From Lathyrus oleraceus (lineage: Eukaryota; Streptophyta; Magnoliopsida; Fabales; Fabaceae), in contig NC_066581.1 in NCBI RefSeq assembly GCF_024323335.1, positions 34,738,699 to 34,802,698 on the forward strand: a DNA stretch of 64,000 nt, written 5' to 3'. Under the pieces are notes generated by a model. The model was not told the origin of the DNA. It was given only the letters and a program-made list of their open reading frames with translations, and did no database searches. Positions 1 to 9,104 of the stretch are shown here, piece by piece (within the stretch, counting starts at the first letter, position 1; each line of letters begins with the position of its first letter). A program made the translations under genes and the position numbers.

Positions 1-107
1 GCCAATCCTTTGGATAAATAAAAGTGCGGTGGCGACTCGAAAATTTCATTGTATGCTTTGCTTATGATTTAATCGATAAATCATATAGCGACGAATACAC
101 CGCTACA
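1..107 (+). repeat. 3' end of the 5' LTR of element A
   Basis: This stretch is identical by eye to 13448-13554 and ends in CGCTACA, the same terminus as the 3' LTR. It includes the PBS-like motif TGGCGACTC at 30-38. Confidence 0.93.
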
Positions 108-113
108 GAAAAG

Positions 114-132
114 TGGCGACTCTGCTGGGGAA
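114..132 (+). promoter_or_regulatory. Primer-binding site (PBS) of element A
   Basis: TGGCGACTCTGCTGGGGAA begins 6 bases after the LTR end. The TGG start is the complement of a tRNA CCA tail. The same 19-mer is found, inverted, beside the LTR of element B. From general knowledge of Ogre elements, the primer is probably a tRNA-Arg. The exact isoacceptor is not verified here. Confidence 0.88.
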
Positions 133-1297
133 ATCTCACCAGAATCCTTGGTGGTATTGCCTACTTTTCACCCTTGTTGTGCTATATTATTATTTGTTAT
201 TTGACATATTTTTGTACAATTTGGGATCACTGTATTGATTGTAATGTGTGAATTGTTTAATATACAATTGCTGTTTGCTTTGGTGATCTGTGAGATGAGT
301 TCTGTACCCGAACTCGAGTACACTCTAGGATAGGAGAATGGCATAGTCTTGTTGACTGGTGTGGAGTATTCCTTAGCCAGTTGACTTGCGAGTCCATTCA
401 CTTGGTGGAGGTCATGTTGGATTAATAATGTCACACAAGTTATTTGTGGTTAGGCATTATTCTTTCAATCATGTTCCGCAGAAGCCAAGGACCTTAGTTT
501 ACCAAACCAATCTTGGCCTATTTTTAGGACCGTAGTGCGGAGGTCGTTCAGATGTCAGTTCTGATACGATTGTTACGCGATACTACACTCATAAGAGTTT
601 CTCTTGATAATATTCTTGGAATACGAGTATTCGTTCCTCCGATAATATTCGAAAGATGGAACGATGATTATGGGAACCTCTGATAGAACATGTCTGGCAG
701 GTTTAAACCCTAGTACACTCCCTTTGGGTGGTTCTTAACCGAGACTCCATGCTCGTGACTCTCAACAAACCCATGATTCGTGGTTGAGTCGTTCAAACAT
801 TGTTAATATCAATGGATCCCGGATCAGGTGTAAAAACCTAAAATCCATCAAAGCGGCTGGTTGATATTAAGAATGTCTGAACCAGTTCATGTACCGTTAA
901 TATCAATGGAACTTGGGTGTCGATAAGGTGAAAACCTAAATCCACCAAAATGGATGATTGATATTAGGGATACAATGAGCTTTCCCACGACCTTTGTTTG
1001 GTGTGCCCTGCTTGATCCTTGAGTGTGTTTGACGCATTCATACATTCACGCATTCATCCGCATCCATGTCATCAGGAAAAGAAAATTTTCAAGGAACTCA
1101 AAGGAGTTTATTTGCAAAAAATTTCAAAACACGAAAAAACCGGGAAAATTTTTTTCACCTGATATATCTGATGAAATATTTTCATATCCGATCAAAAATG
1201 CTTAAATATTTCAAAGTTTGCAAATAAAACCCTCGGGTTCCTTTGATATAAAAACAAGCATATGCATAAACACTTCATGCATCATTTGCATAAACAG
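133..1297 (+). other. 5' leader of element A
   Basis: This untranslated leader aligns by eye with the leader of element B (20348-21349, inverted) over most of its length. It includes the stretch around 300-430 that yields an antisense ORF in both elements. It holds two tandem hairpins (803-967). Around 1120-1160 the sequence jumps from the position where ORF1 starts in B to sequence that in B lies after ORF1, so ORF1 has been deleted. No gene is supported here. Confidence 0.75.
803..967 (+). promoter_or_regulatory. Two tandem hairpins in the leader of element A
   Basis: TTAATATCAA (803-812) pairs with TTGATATTAA (861-870). TTAATATCAAT (897-907) pairs with ATTGATATTAG (957-967), with one G-T pair. 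The two stem-loops are about 68 and 71 nt long and 26 nt apart. The same pair occurs in element B. Position and conservation suggest an RNA signal for packaging, dimerisation or translation control. The role is inferred. Confidence 0.6.
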
Positions 1298-1401
1298 GTG
1301 TTTTGTTCCGGTCTCCCGTCCTGTGGTCTGACCCTGCGATCTTCATTTATTTTGAAGACGCACTTTACCGGTATTATACCAGAGCCAACTCTGCCAGATT
1401 G

Positions 1402-1557
1402 ATGGATCATCCTGAGCAAGAGAGCTGTGAACTCAGGGAGATATTTTCCAGACTAAGTGCTTTTAATGGATTTGTTCCTATTGATGGATTTATTCCTGTT
1501 GATGGATTTATTCCTGTTGATGGACTAAGTACTGTTGATGGACTTATTCCTGGTTAA
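1402..1557 (+). pseudogene. gag N-terminal remnant with in-frame 18-bp minisatellite (element A)
   Basis: The sequence just upstream (about 1300-1400) matches the region before the gag start of element B. The ATG at 1402 corresponds to B's gag start, giving a gag-like beginning (MDHPEQES...). After about 25 codons the frame runs into four to five copies of an 18-bp repeat (core GATGGATTTATTCCTGTT) and stops at 1555-1557. In B the gag protein has 564 residues, so nearly all capsid and nucleocapsid sequence is gone. The repeat sits on the deletion junction, which suggests slippage or repair synthesis there. Confidence 0.7.
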
Positions 1558-1767
1558 TCAATCCCGGGCTGGCATTGGCTACTGTTCTGGGGCATGTAAT
1601 GAGCAAGGTTTGTTCGCAAGTGGAGGATTCATCCATGCCAATCAACCCGAAGAAGTTGCTGCTATCTTGGAAGAGGATGCAGAAGATCTGAACAATTTCA
1701 TCATTCCTGGTGGTGTCTGCCACAATTGGGTCGCTGTGGATGTTCCTACGGTCATTCATAAGTCAGC
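1558..1767 (+). pseudogene. Protease-region C-terminal remnant (element A)
   Basis: The frame reads SRAGIGYCSGACNEQGLF and continues to VDVPTVIHKSA. It matches the last ~70 residues of the protease ORF of element B, which lies next to the RT gene. The catalytic DTGSS part is absent, so there is no protease activity. The segment ends exactly at the intron donor. Confidence 0.8.
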
Positions 1768-2033
1768 GTAATTTGTTCACTTTGTTTAAAACCCTTCTCC
1801 CATGCCAAAAGGAGAAGTGAGGACATTGCTGGCAGCATTTAATGCAATGATGTTTTCATTCAATTAATGCATTGTTAAACATTTGTTTTTCCATTTGTTT
1901 TCACTTTTTGCTTTTGCATGAAATCAGTGATCACAAAAAACCCTGAAAAACAATAAAATAACATTTTTCATCTGCATAAATGATTTGCTTGTTTAAATTC
2001 AAAAGCTTTTCATTATCCAGAATCATTACGCAG
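1768..2033 (+). other. Intron between protease and RT (element A)
   Basis: The donor GTAATTTG at 1768 and the acceptor TTACGCAG ending at 2033 correspond to the intron of element B (272 bp there, 266 bp here). A spliced intron at this place is a known hallmark of Ogre elements. It survives in A even though both flanking coding regions are ruined. Confidence 0.75.
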
Positions 2034-2220
2034 GGATTTCTAAACCCATTGAACATAATGAACCAACGCCATCTCCCAATCTTGAAGTCCTTGTATCTGA
2101 GGCAGAGGAAGATGATGTTAAAGGGGATTCCTGACGAGATTACCCGTCTTCTTGAGCACCAGAGAAGCTCATTCAGCTGTATCATGAGAATCAGCAAAAC
2201 AGTCAAACTAGGGCATTACA
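2034..2220 (+). pseudogene. RT N-terminal remnant (element A)
   Basis: The sequence aligns with the beginning of the B RT frame (KPIEHN...; acidic stretch; leucine-rich helix) but is shifted between frames. It breaks off at about 2220 before any catalytic motif. A deletion then joins it to A-rich sequence upstream of the integrase tail. Confidence 0.7.
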
Positions 2221-2230
2221 AATGTAATCA

Positions 2231-2232
<2 letters not shown>

Positions 2233-2263
<31 letters not shown>
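2233..2263 (+). repeat. A31 homopolymer followed by A-rich DNA
   Basis: A run of 31 adenines continues as a purine-rich stretch to about 2340. It lies at the RT-to-integrase deletion junction. In an internal position it is unlikely to be a polyadenylation tail. Confidence 0.9.
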
Positions 2264-2267
<4 letters not shown>

Positions 2268-2354
2268 GTGAAAAAGAAAGAAAAATCAAAAATCAGGAAA
2301 AAATTTCAAAATTTTTCCAAAAGAAAAAAGAAAATTATACCCTCAGGTCCCTAG

Positions 2355-2693
2355 TTGACTGATGCTGAATGGATTCAGAGTCGTTACGACCAACTGAATT
2401 TGATTGAAGAAAAGCGGTTGACTGCCATGTGCCATGGTCAGTTATATCAACAGAGAATGAAGAAAGCATTCGATAAGAAGGTCAAGCCTCGCGTGTTCCG
2501 AGAAGGTGACCTTGTGCTCAAGAAAGTTTTGTCTTTCGCGCCCGATTCCAGGGGCAAGTGGACTCCAAACTACGAGGGTCCATATGTTGTCAAGAGAGCC
2601 TTTTCAGGTGGAGCTTTGATGCTTACAACAATGGATGGGGAGGATTTCACTCGTCCTGTGAATTCAGATGCAGTTAAGAGATACTTTGCCTAA
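2355..2693 (+). pseudogene. Integrase C-terminal remnant (element A)
   Basis: A 112-codon open stretch starts ...DAEWIQSRYDQLNLIEEKRL and includes FREGDLVLKKV and GKWTPNYEGPYVVKRAF. This is the C-terminal domain that ends Ty3/gypsy (Tat) polyproteins. It stops at TAA 2691-2693, the expected natural end of the polyprotein. The zinc-binding and catalytic core domains of integrase are missing, so this is a tail and not a working enzyme. Confidence 0.85.
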
Positions 2694-5634
2694 AAAAAAA
2701 GTATATGCAAATGAAAAACAGAATAGCTTGCTAAGTTGAAAACCCGAAAGGGCGGCTTAGGCAAAAATGAGCGTCTCGGTGGAGAACCCGCAAGGGTAAT
2801 CCAGGCAAAAATTAGAGACTTGGAAAAAAGAATATATTTGCATCCCGCTAGATTGAGTACCTCACTCTGGGGCAATCTAGGCAAAAATTAGGGATTTGGC
2901 AAGTAACTGCACCCTGACAAGACTTTCTGTTCATCAGTCGTCATGTCGTCAGAAGATTCTCGATTCGTCGTCAACCGAAGCTTCGGATACATCGAGATTC
3001 AAATTGGTAGAGAAAGGATCATTATGTTCAATGTAGCCCTCTTCCAATATATATCACTGATTTCAAATTTGTACAGATCTATGGAGTCTTGCCATTTGCG
3101 GACTACCATTCTATCAAATCAATTTGAGCTTTTTATCCAATTATTTGCACTCTTATTTGTTTCAATTCAACAAATGTTTTGCATGTTTTAAATTGATAAA
3201 ATGTCATTGTTTTAAACAAATCAAATTTTTCAAAAATATTGTTTTAAACAAAGCGAACATTCACAAGATTGAAAGGATACTCAAGAATATCTCAGTGCTC
3301 TCCCGAGGGTGGCATGATTTCCAACAGGTAAGACATTGGTTCATATTCCTGGTTTGGTGGTATTTTCTTTCTTCAGATCTTTGTTGAGGTTGTTCCTCAA
3401 ACAAAGTTGTTGGTGGGGTTGTTCCCCAGTATAGTCGCAATCAGAGTGTTGTTGAAGATTTCGTTTTCTCCAGCAGTTTTCCCCAGCATGGGTGTTTTCT
3501 TGTGAAGTTTCGGCGGTTGAAGATTTGTCATCTTGGTGCCCCGTCACTTTCTCCAGTGGGTCGTCTGCCCCAGACTTTATTTGACTCCTCAGCAGTCATG
3601 AGTATAATTGTTGATTGACATTCCCCTCGGAGTCGCGATTAGAGCTGTTATTGATATCCCCACCAGGATCGCAAGCAGAGTTGTTGTCACTCTTCCCAGT
3701 GCAGTTGCCAGCGGAATTGTCTGTTTCCTCAGCACAATCGCTTTCTTTTTAAAGACTCGGTAAGTCAGTGGTTTGATACCCGGTACTTTACCCTTTCCCC
3801 GGCAAAGTCGTCTGTGGAATTGTTGCTATCTCTCCATCAGAGTTTTTCCCTTCAGCAGAGCAGGATTTATCTTCCTGCAGTGGTTGATTGGGTTGATGTC
3901 CCAGTATTGCAACCATCTTTTCCTCAGCCTAGTCTGCAGAATGTTTGTTGTGGCAGTTTCGCCTGTTGAATACTCCTCCAATCCCCAGCATGGTCGGATG
4001 ATGGCTCTAGCCTCCAGTGAACGGATTGATTTCCTGACTATCTGTGATCCCCAGTAGAGTGGCTTGTATTGCAGAATCTACTTGTTGTGATCAGTTTGCT
4101 ATGTATATTCTCCCCAAGTGGAGTGGCTCGTTGCAGAATATACTTGTTTGATCTGTCCTCCCTCAGTGGTTTGTTCCCCAAGAGAGTAGCCGACAGTTTT
4201 CCCCAGTAGAGTTGCTTATGCAGTTAGATTCTATTTGGATGATATCATTCTCCCTCAGTGGGTTGTTCCCCAGTGGAGTTATGTGGAGTTGCTTCTACAG
4301 CAGTTTGTGCCTGTGCAACGCATCCCTTTGTTTCTCAGCTGACACTGGGATCCCTGCAGATACTTTGGGACTTCTCTCGTTCCCCTACAGATTCGTCTTG
4401 GTGGCTGTTTTGCCTGTTGTGACTTTCTGTATCCTGATCGGGTTGTTTCCTGATATCTCCGACCCTCTGCTTCTTCAGCAGTACCCGCAGATCTTTGCTT
4501 TACAGCATATAGATCTCCGCAGATTGGCTCTCCAGCTGGTTTTTCCCCTGGAAGTATAGTACCGGACGTTTTGGTTCCTGAACCTGTTTGTGTTAGAGTT
4601 GTCTGTTTTGTCAGCATTCATCAAACATAAATTACGCATATTCATGCATATTCATAAAACATTCAGATATTCATGTTGCATTTCTTGCCATATATCCTTT
4701 GATTGTTGTCTCCTGCTGTGGTGATATAGATCTCTTTATAGATCTCCCCAAGCAGATGTCGGGTGTTATAAATCTCTCCATATAGAGTCAACCCCATAAG
4801 CAGAAAATGTTGTCTTTCCTTCTGCAGTTCCCCACTGAGATATATCCTCGTGGATGACGGTTTCTTCCGTTTCCTCCCAACACATATATTGGGATGGATG
4901 TTCCTATTTGAGTTATATCCTCATTAGGACGTGTCCTGATTCAGTCTGTCTTTTCGGATCATTCCCGAATTGGCTATTTGTCAAATGTCTTGTGCTTCCC
5001 AGTGGGTTGTTCCCCAGTGGAGTAGTTTTTGGGCCTCTACCCTCATACCGGTAGCTATAAGTCCTATTTTTCCTGGCTTTCTTAACAGAATTTGTGGTTA
5101 TACACCTTTTATTCTCCAGCCAGAGTTTTTGGTTTTCTACCTCATAGCGGTAGTTGTAAACCCTATTTTCCTGCTCTCCAGCAGTTTGTGGTTTGTTAAA
5201 CCCTATTTTGGTTTCCCGTGCGGATTTGTGATTTATTCTATCCCCACGTGGAGTTTTGGTCTTCTACCCCGTATTCGGTAGATGTAAACCCTAATTTTGT
5301 GGTTATCTTCATCTAGTCTTTGATGTTGATTTTCCTTTGCTTGGATAAGTTGCTCAGATCAGCACTTATATCCCTAGCAAGTCTTTTGTGGGTAATTGCC
5401 GTATGCTAGCAATTTTATCCCCAGCGGGACCTTTCACCTTTTGTCAGTGATTTGTTCCCCGGATCATTGGTTGTATACCAATGCATCCCCAGCTAGTCCC
5501 TGTGGATAATTGCCGGATGTTTGCAATTCATCCTCAGCAGATCGCCTTTCATTCACCCTTTTGTTGGTAATGTCTGTTGCTCCTTTTGATTGGTCATCAT
5601 TATATACCTATTCTGGTATCCCGATGCCTTTCTT
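2694..5634 (+). other. 3' UTR of element A, first part (non-coding)
   Basis: Degenerate direct repeats lie at 2735-2890 (variants of AACCCGnAAGGG...GGCAAAAATTAG). From about 3400 there is a long T- and C-rich stretch carrying many PBS-complement-like motifs. Short ORFs on both strands have no coding character. Long, fast-evolving 3' UTRs are typical of Ogre elements. Confidence 0.75.
3422..5546 (+). repeat. Dispersed degenerate motif resembling the complement of the PBS (tRNA 3'-end-like)
   Basis: The complement of the PBS is TTCCCCAGCAGAGTCGCCA. Close variants begin at 3422 (TTCCCCAGTATAGTCGCAA, 16 of 19 matching), 3621, 3657, 3693, 3725, 3795, 3982, 4048, 4111, 4174, 4199, 4266, 5010 and 5531. 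The shared core is CCCCAGnnnAGTnGC. Spacing is often 30-75 bp, as expected for an old tandem repeat. All copies lie in the sense orientation of the element. Confidence 0.6.
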
Positions 5635-5807
5635 TTCGGATTTTATCCTATAAACCACCCAGTAACCGGTTCAGGATAATCTTCCATGCGAGTATATTAT
5701 TCACGGTCTGCCGGTAATGAATAATATGTCTCATGCGCTCTTTAGTTGGAATCCTTTGTTGATTTTCCCCAGCTGAGCAAGATTCGTATTCTCTGTAGAA
5801 TCGAATA
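5635..5807 (+). repeat. Left copy of ~175-bp direct duplication bracketing the tandem array
   Basis: It begins TTCGGATTTTATCCTATAAA and runs through CCATGCGAGTATATTAT to TCGAATATCC. The same blocks in the same order occur at 7022-7197, diverged by roughly one base in five. Confidence 0.8.
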
Positions 5808-7021
5808 TCCATCCTTTAACCAGTTTGTGTTTTGGATGATGAGTGTTTTGGAACACACACCAATTCACGTTCTTTTTATCCATCCTTTAACCAGTTTGTG
5901 TTTTGGATGATGAGTGTTTTGGAACACATACCAATTCACGTTTTTTGTCCATCCTTTAACCAGTTTGCGTTTTGGATGGTGAGTGTTTTGGAACACACAC
6001 CAATTCACGTTCTTTTTATCCATCCTTTAACCAGTTTGCGTTTTGGATGATGAGTGTTTTGGAACACACACCAATTCACGTTCTTTTTTGTCCATCCTTT
6101 AACCAGTTTGCATTTTGGATGATGAGTGTTTTGGAACACACACCAATTCACGTTTTTTGTCCATCCTTTAAACAAGTCTGCTGTTCTAGCTTTCTTTCGG
6201 ATGATGAGTGTCTTGGAACACACACCAATTCACGTTTTTTGTCCATCCTTTAAACAAGTCTGCTGTTCTAGCTTTCTTTCGGATGATGAGTGTCTTGGAA
6301 CACACACCAATTCACGCTTTTTTGTCCATCCTTTAACCAGTTTGCGTTTTGGATGATGAGTGTTTTGGAACACACACCAATTCACGTTTTTTGTCCATCC
6401 TTTAAACAAGTCTGTTGTTCTAGCTTTCTTTCGGATGATGAGTGTCTTGGAACACATACCAATTCACGTTTTTTTTGTCCATCCTTAAACAAGTCTGCTG
6501 TTCTAGCTTTCTTCAGGGTGATGAGTGTTTTGGAACACACACCAATTCACGCTTTTTTGTCCATCCTTTAACCAGTTTGCGTTTTGGGTGATGAGTGTTT
6601 TGGAACACACACCAATTCACGTTTTTTGTCCATCCTTAAACAAGTCTGCTGTTCTAGCTTTCTTCAGGGTGATGAGTGTTTTGGAACACACACCAATTCA
6701 CGTTTTTTTTGTCCATCCTTAAACAAGTCTGCTGTTCTAGCTTTCTTCAGGGTGATGAGTGTTTTGGAACACACACCAATTCACGCTTTTTTGTCCATCC
6801 TTTAACCAGTTTGCGTTTTGGATGATGAGTGTTTTGGAACACACACCAATTCACGTTTTTTTTGTCCATCCTTAAACAAGTCTGCTGTTCTAGCTTTCTT
6901 CAGGGTGATGAGTGTTTTGGAACACACACCAATTCACGCTTTTTTGTCCATCCTTTAAACAAGTCTGCTGTTCTAGCTTTCTTCAGGGTGATGAGTGTCT
7001 TGGAACACAAACCAATTCACG
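5808..7021 (+). repeat. Tandem array of 16 monomers of two interleaved types (~71 and ~82 bp)
   Basis: Each monomer begins TCCATCCTTTAA and carries GGATGATGAGTGT followed by TTGGAACACACACCAATTCACG. Type 1 has ACCAGTTTGCGTTTT in the variable segment. Type 2 has ACAAGTCTGCTGTTCTAGC. Sixteen copies of TTGGAACAC are present, and a seventeenth monomer lies beyond the flanking duplication (7198-7268). The many ORFs across this stretch are translations of the repeat. Confidence 0.93.
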
Positions 7022-7197
7022 ATTTCGGATCTTATCCTATAAACAACCTACAACCCGGTTCAGGATAACTTTCCATGCGAGTATATTATCTACGTTTTGA
7101 CGGCTATAGATAATATATCTCATGTACTCTTTTGTCGAACACTTTGTTTGTTTCCCCAACTGAGTAAGATTTTCATTCTTTACAGAATCAAATATCC
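7022..7197 (+). repeat. Right copy of ~175-bp direct duplication bracketing the tandem array
   Basis: The order of blocks is the same as in 5635-5807, from TTCGGATCTTATCCTATAAA through CCATGCGAGTATATTAT to TCAAATATCC. A single further monomer (7198-7268) follows, so duplication plus array looks like a higher-order unit copied once. Confidence 0.8.
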
Positions 7198-7808
7198 ATC
7201 CTATAAACAAGTTTGCTTTCGCTCTCTTCAGGATGACGAGTGTTTTGGAACACACACCAATTCACGTCTTCGGTCGGTCACCTATTATATACCCAGTAAC
7301 CGGTATCCTTGGTGTTCCTTCCTGTTTTTTGTTACCCTTATACCCGGTAACACCTCTTTTTTTCTTTGGTGCTTCCTCAGTGAAGTTTTCTTTTTGCTTC
7401 TCCCCAGGAGTCAGCTTGTGTCTTTCCAATGGATTTATTTTCCTTTGGAATTTTCTTTTCCCCAGTGTGAGTCCTTCACTCCCCAGTGAGGCCTCCAGTC
7501 TGTTTTCTGTTTTTCCTTAATCAGAGTCGTGTTTTGTTCACGCTGTGTCAGTTTTGTTTATCCCCAACTAGAGTCTTGTCAGAGTCTCTGTTCCTGGTGA
7601 GTGTATTACTCCGATGGATCGTCTTTTCTTCTGTGTGAATCATATTCCCCACAGAATTTATGTCTTTTGCATGCATACATTTGCATCATGAGGTCTCTTA
7701 GGGACCAAAATTTGTCTCATTACTGTTATTTAAGCCCATTCTACCGCGTCGAGATGAAGATTTCTAAACTTCACTTCTCCGGCTAGAATGACCTTAAATA
7801 GGGGCATC
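7198..7808 (+). other. End of 3' UTR and polypurine tract of element A
   Basis: It contains one more array monomer, T-rich sequence with further CCCCAG motifs (about 7385-7600), and the polypurine-like AAATAGGGGCA (7796-7806) directly before the TG of the 3' LTR. The PPT is the expected start site of plus-strand synthesis. Confidence 0.7.
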
Positions 7809-9097
7809 TGTAAGACCCCAATTTTGGCCCTAAGATCCCTCATGGCCCATATCATATCATATCATGGCCTCAAGGATCATTGCATGCCCTAGCTTCCCTC
7901 CTAGTGGGTAGGTTGCCTTGTGGGTTGTTTCTTGATCACCAAGCATACCTTGCATTTGTATATCTTTGCTTTCATATGTTTACTAACCAAAAAGTACAAA
8001 AATATTGTCAGTCTAACCTTGTTGCTTGCAGTTGAAGCAATCATCAGCAATTAGGTCAAAATCAGTCAACAGTCAGTCAAAGCAGTGGATGGTGGCCATT
8101 CTTGCAGAATTTGGGCACCATGATGAATAATCAAGAGCTCATACAGCTTGGGACATCATTTGAAGTCAAGTTCTCAAGGAATTAGGGTTTGGAATTCATC
8201 AGAAGTGGTCCAGTCATCCAAAACCCTAGAAAAGTCAAATTTGGTCAACTGTGGATTTAATCAGTGATTTGATGGATGGAATTGATCTGAAGGAGTTCAT
8301 TCATGTCCATATAAGCCTCATCTATCATGTCAAACCTCATCATGGAAGAATTCAAAGTAAAATCAGAAATTTCCCAAAATAGAAAGTGGACCTGTAATTT
8401 CAACTGCCAAAAATGGAAACTTCTTGATCTTAAACTTACATCATGATACAAGCTCCAAATGAATTCTTGCCCAACATGAAAGTTGAAGATCTTGTTCTCC
8501 CATTTTCAAAAAGTCCAAGAACTCTCAAATCCCATGTGTGGTTGTCAAGATATGATCAATTCAATTTCAAAATTTTGTGAACTTCAAAGGGCCATATCTC
8601 ATGATTCCTTTGGCCAAATTTGGTGGGGTTTTTTCCTACAAACCACATTTTTCCTCCTCTTTCCAAAAATATAAATTTCATCCTCCAAAACCTTACCAAT
8701 CAAAATGGCATTTTTGGCCTTGACTTTATTCATTTCAAGTTTGACCCAAAGTTGACTTTTTGATTTATTGATTTTTTCTCACTTTGGCCAATTGGGATGT
8801 GTTTAATATGTCATTTGCAACTTGTCTAGAGCCCTAACTTGGCCAGAAGCATACACCTCCATGTGCATATGTGGGAAATTGGCAATTTTGCAAATGGAAT
8901 CATAAGAGCAAATCAAGGTTAGCAATTCATGAGCAAACTCAAAACAGCAAATTGGATGGTCTGTCTACAGCCTTTTCAAGCCCATTCGTGGCAGACCACA
9001 CCCTCCACTTTCACTTATGCAAGTTTAGCAAAATTGCAAATTGGCTCATTTAACATAAGCAAGCTTACCACTTGATTAAGCCTTGCTAAACAGACAA

Positions 9098-9104
9098 TAT
9101 AAAG
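9098..9104 (+). promoter_or_regulatory. Putative TATA box of the element A LTR
   Basis: TATAAAG occurs about 1.3 kb into the LTR and is followed some 30 nt downstream by an A/C-rich stretch containing AACCCTAGAG. The LTRs of B (TATATAT near 25600), C (TATATA near 36125) and D (ATAAATAG near 52810) carry TATA-like boxes on the minus strand in comparable positions. Confidence 0.45.

Noticed and set aside
168..434. 88-codon minus-strand ORF whose protein recurs at 21051-21290 (plus strand)
   Set aside because: Both lie antisense in the homologous leaders of A and B, so the similarity follows from DNA homology. The B copy diverges and stops early, and no domain is visible.
4212..4617. ORFs of 115 (+) and 112 (-) codons
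   Set aside because: They lie in the degenerate 3' UTR repeat region of A and have low-complexity, repeat-derived content.
5808..7021. CRISPR-like regular repeat pattern
   Set aside because: Monomers abut without unique spacers, the repeats are 71-82 bp and the context is a plant retrotransposon 3' UTR.
5832..7068. Many overlapping ORFs of 65-95 codons on both strands
   Set aside because: All are translations of the tandem monomers, which lack stops in several frames. There is no independent coding signal.
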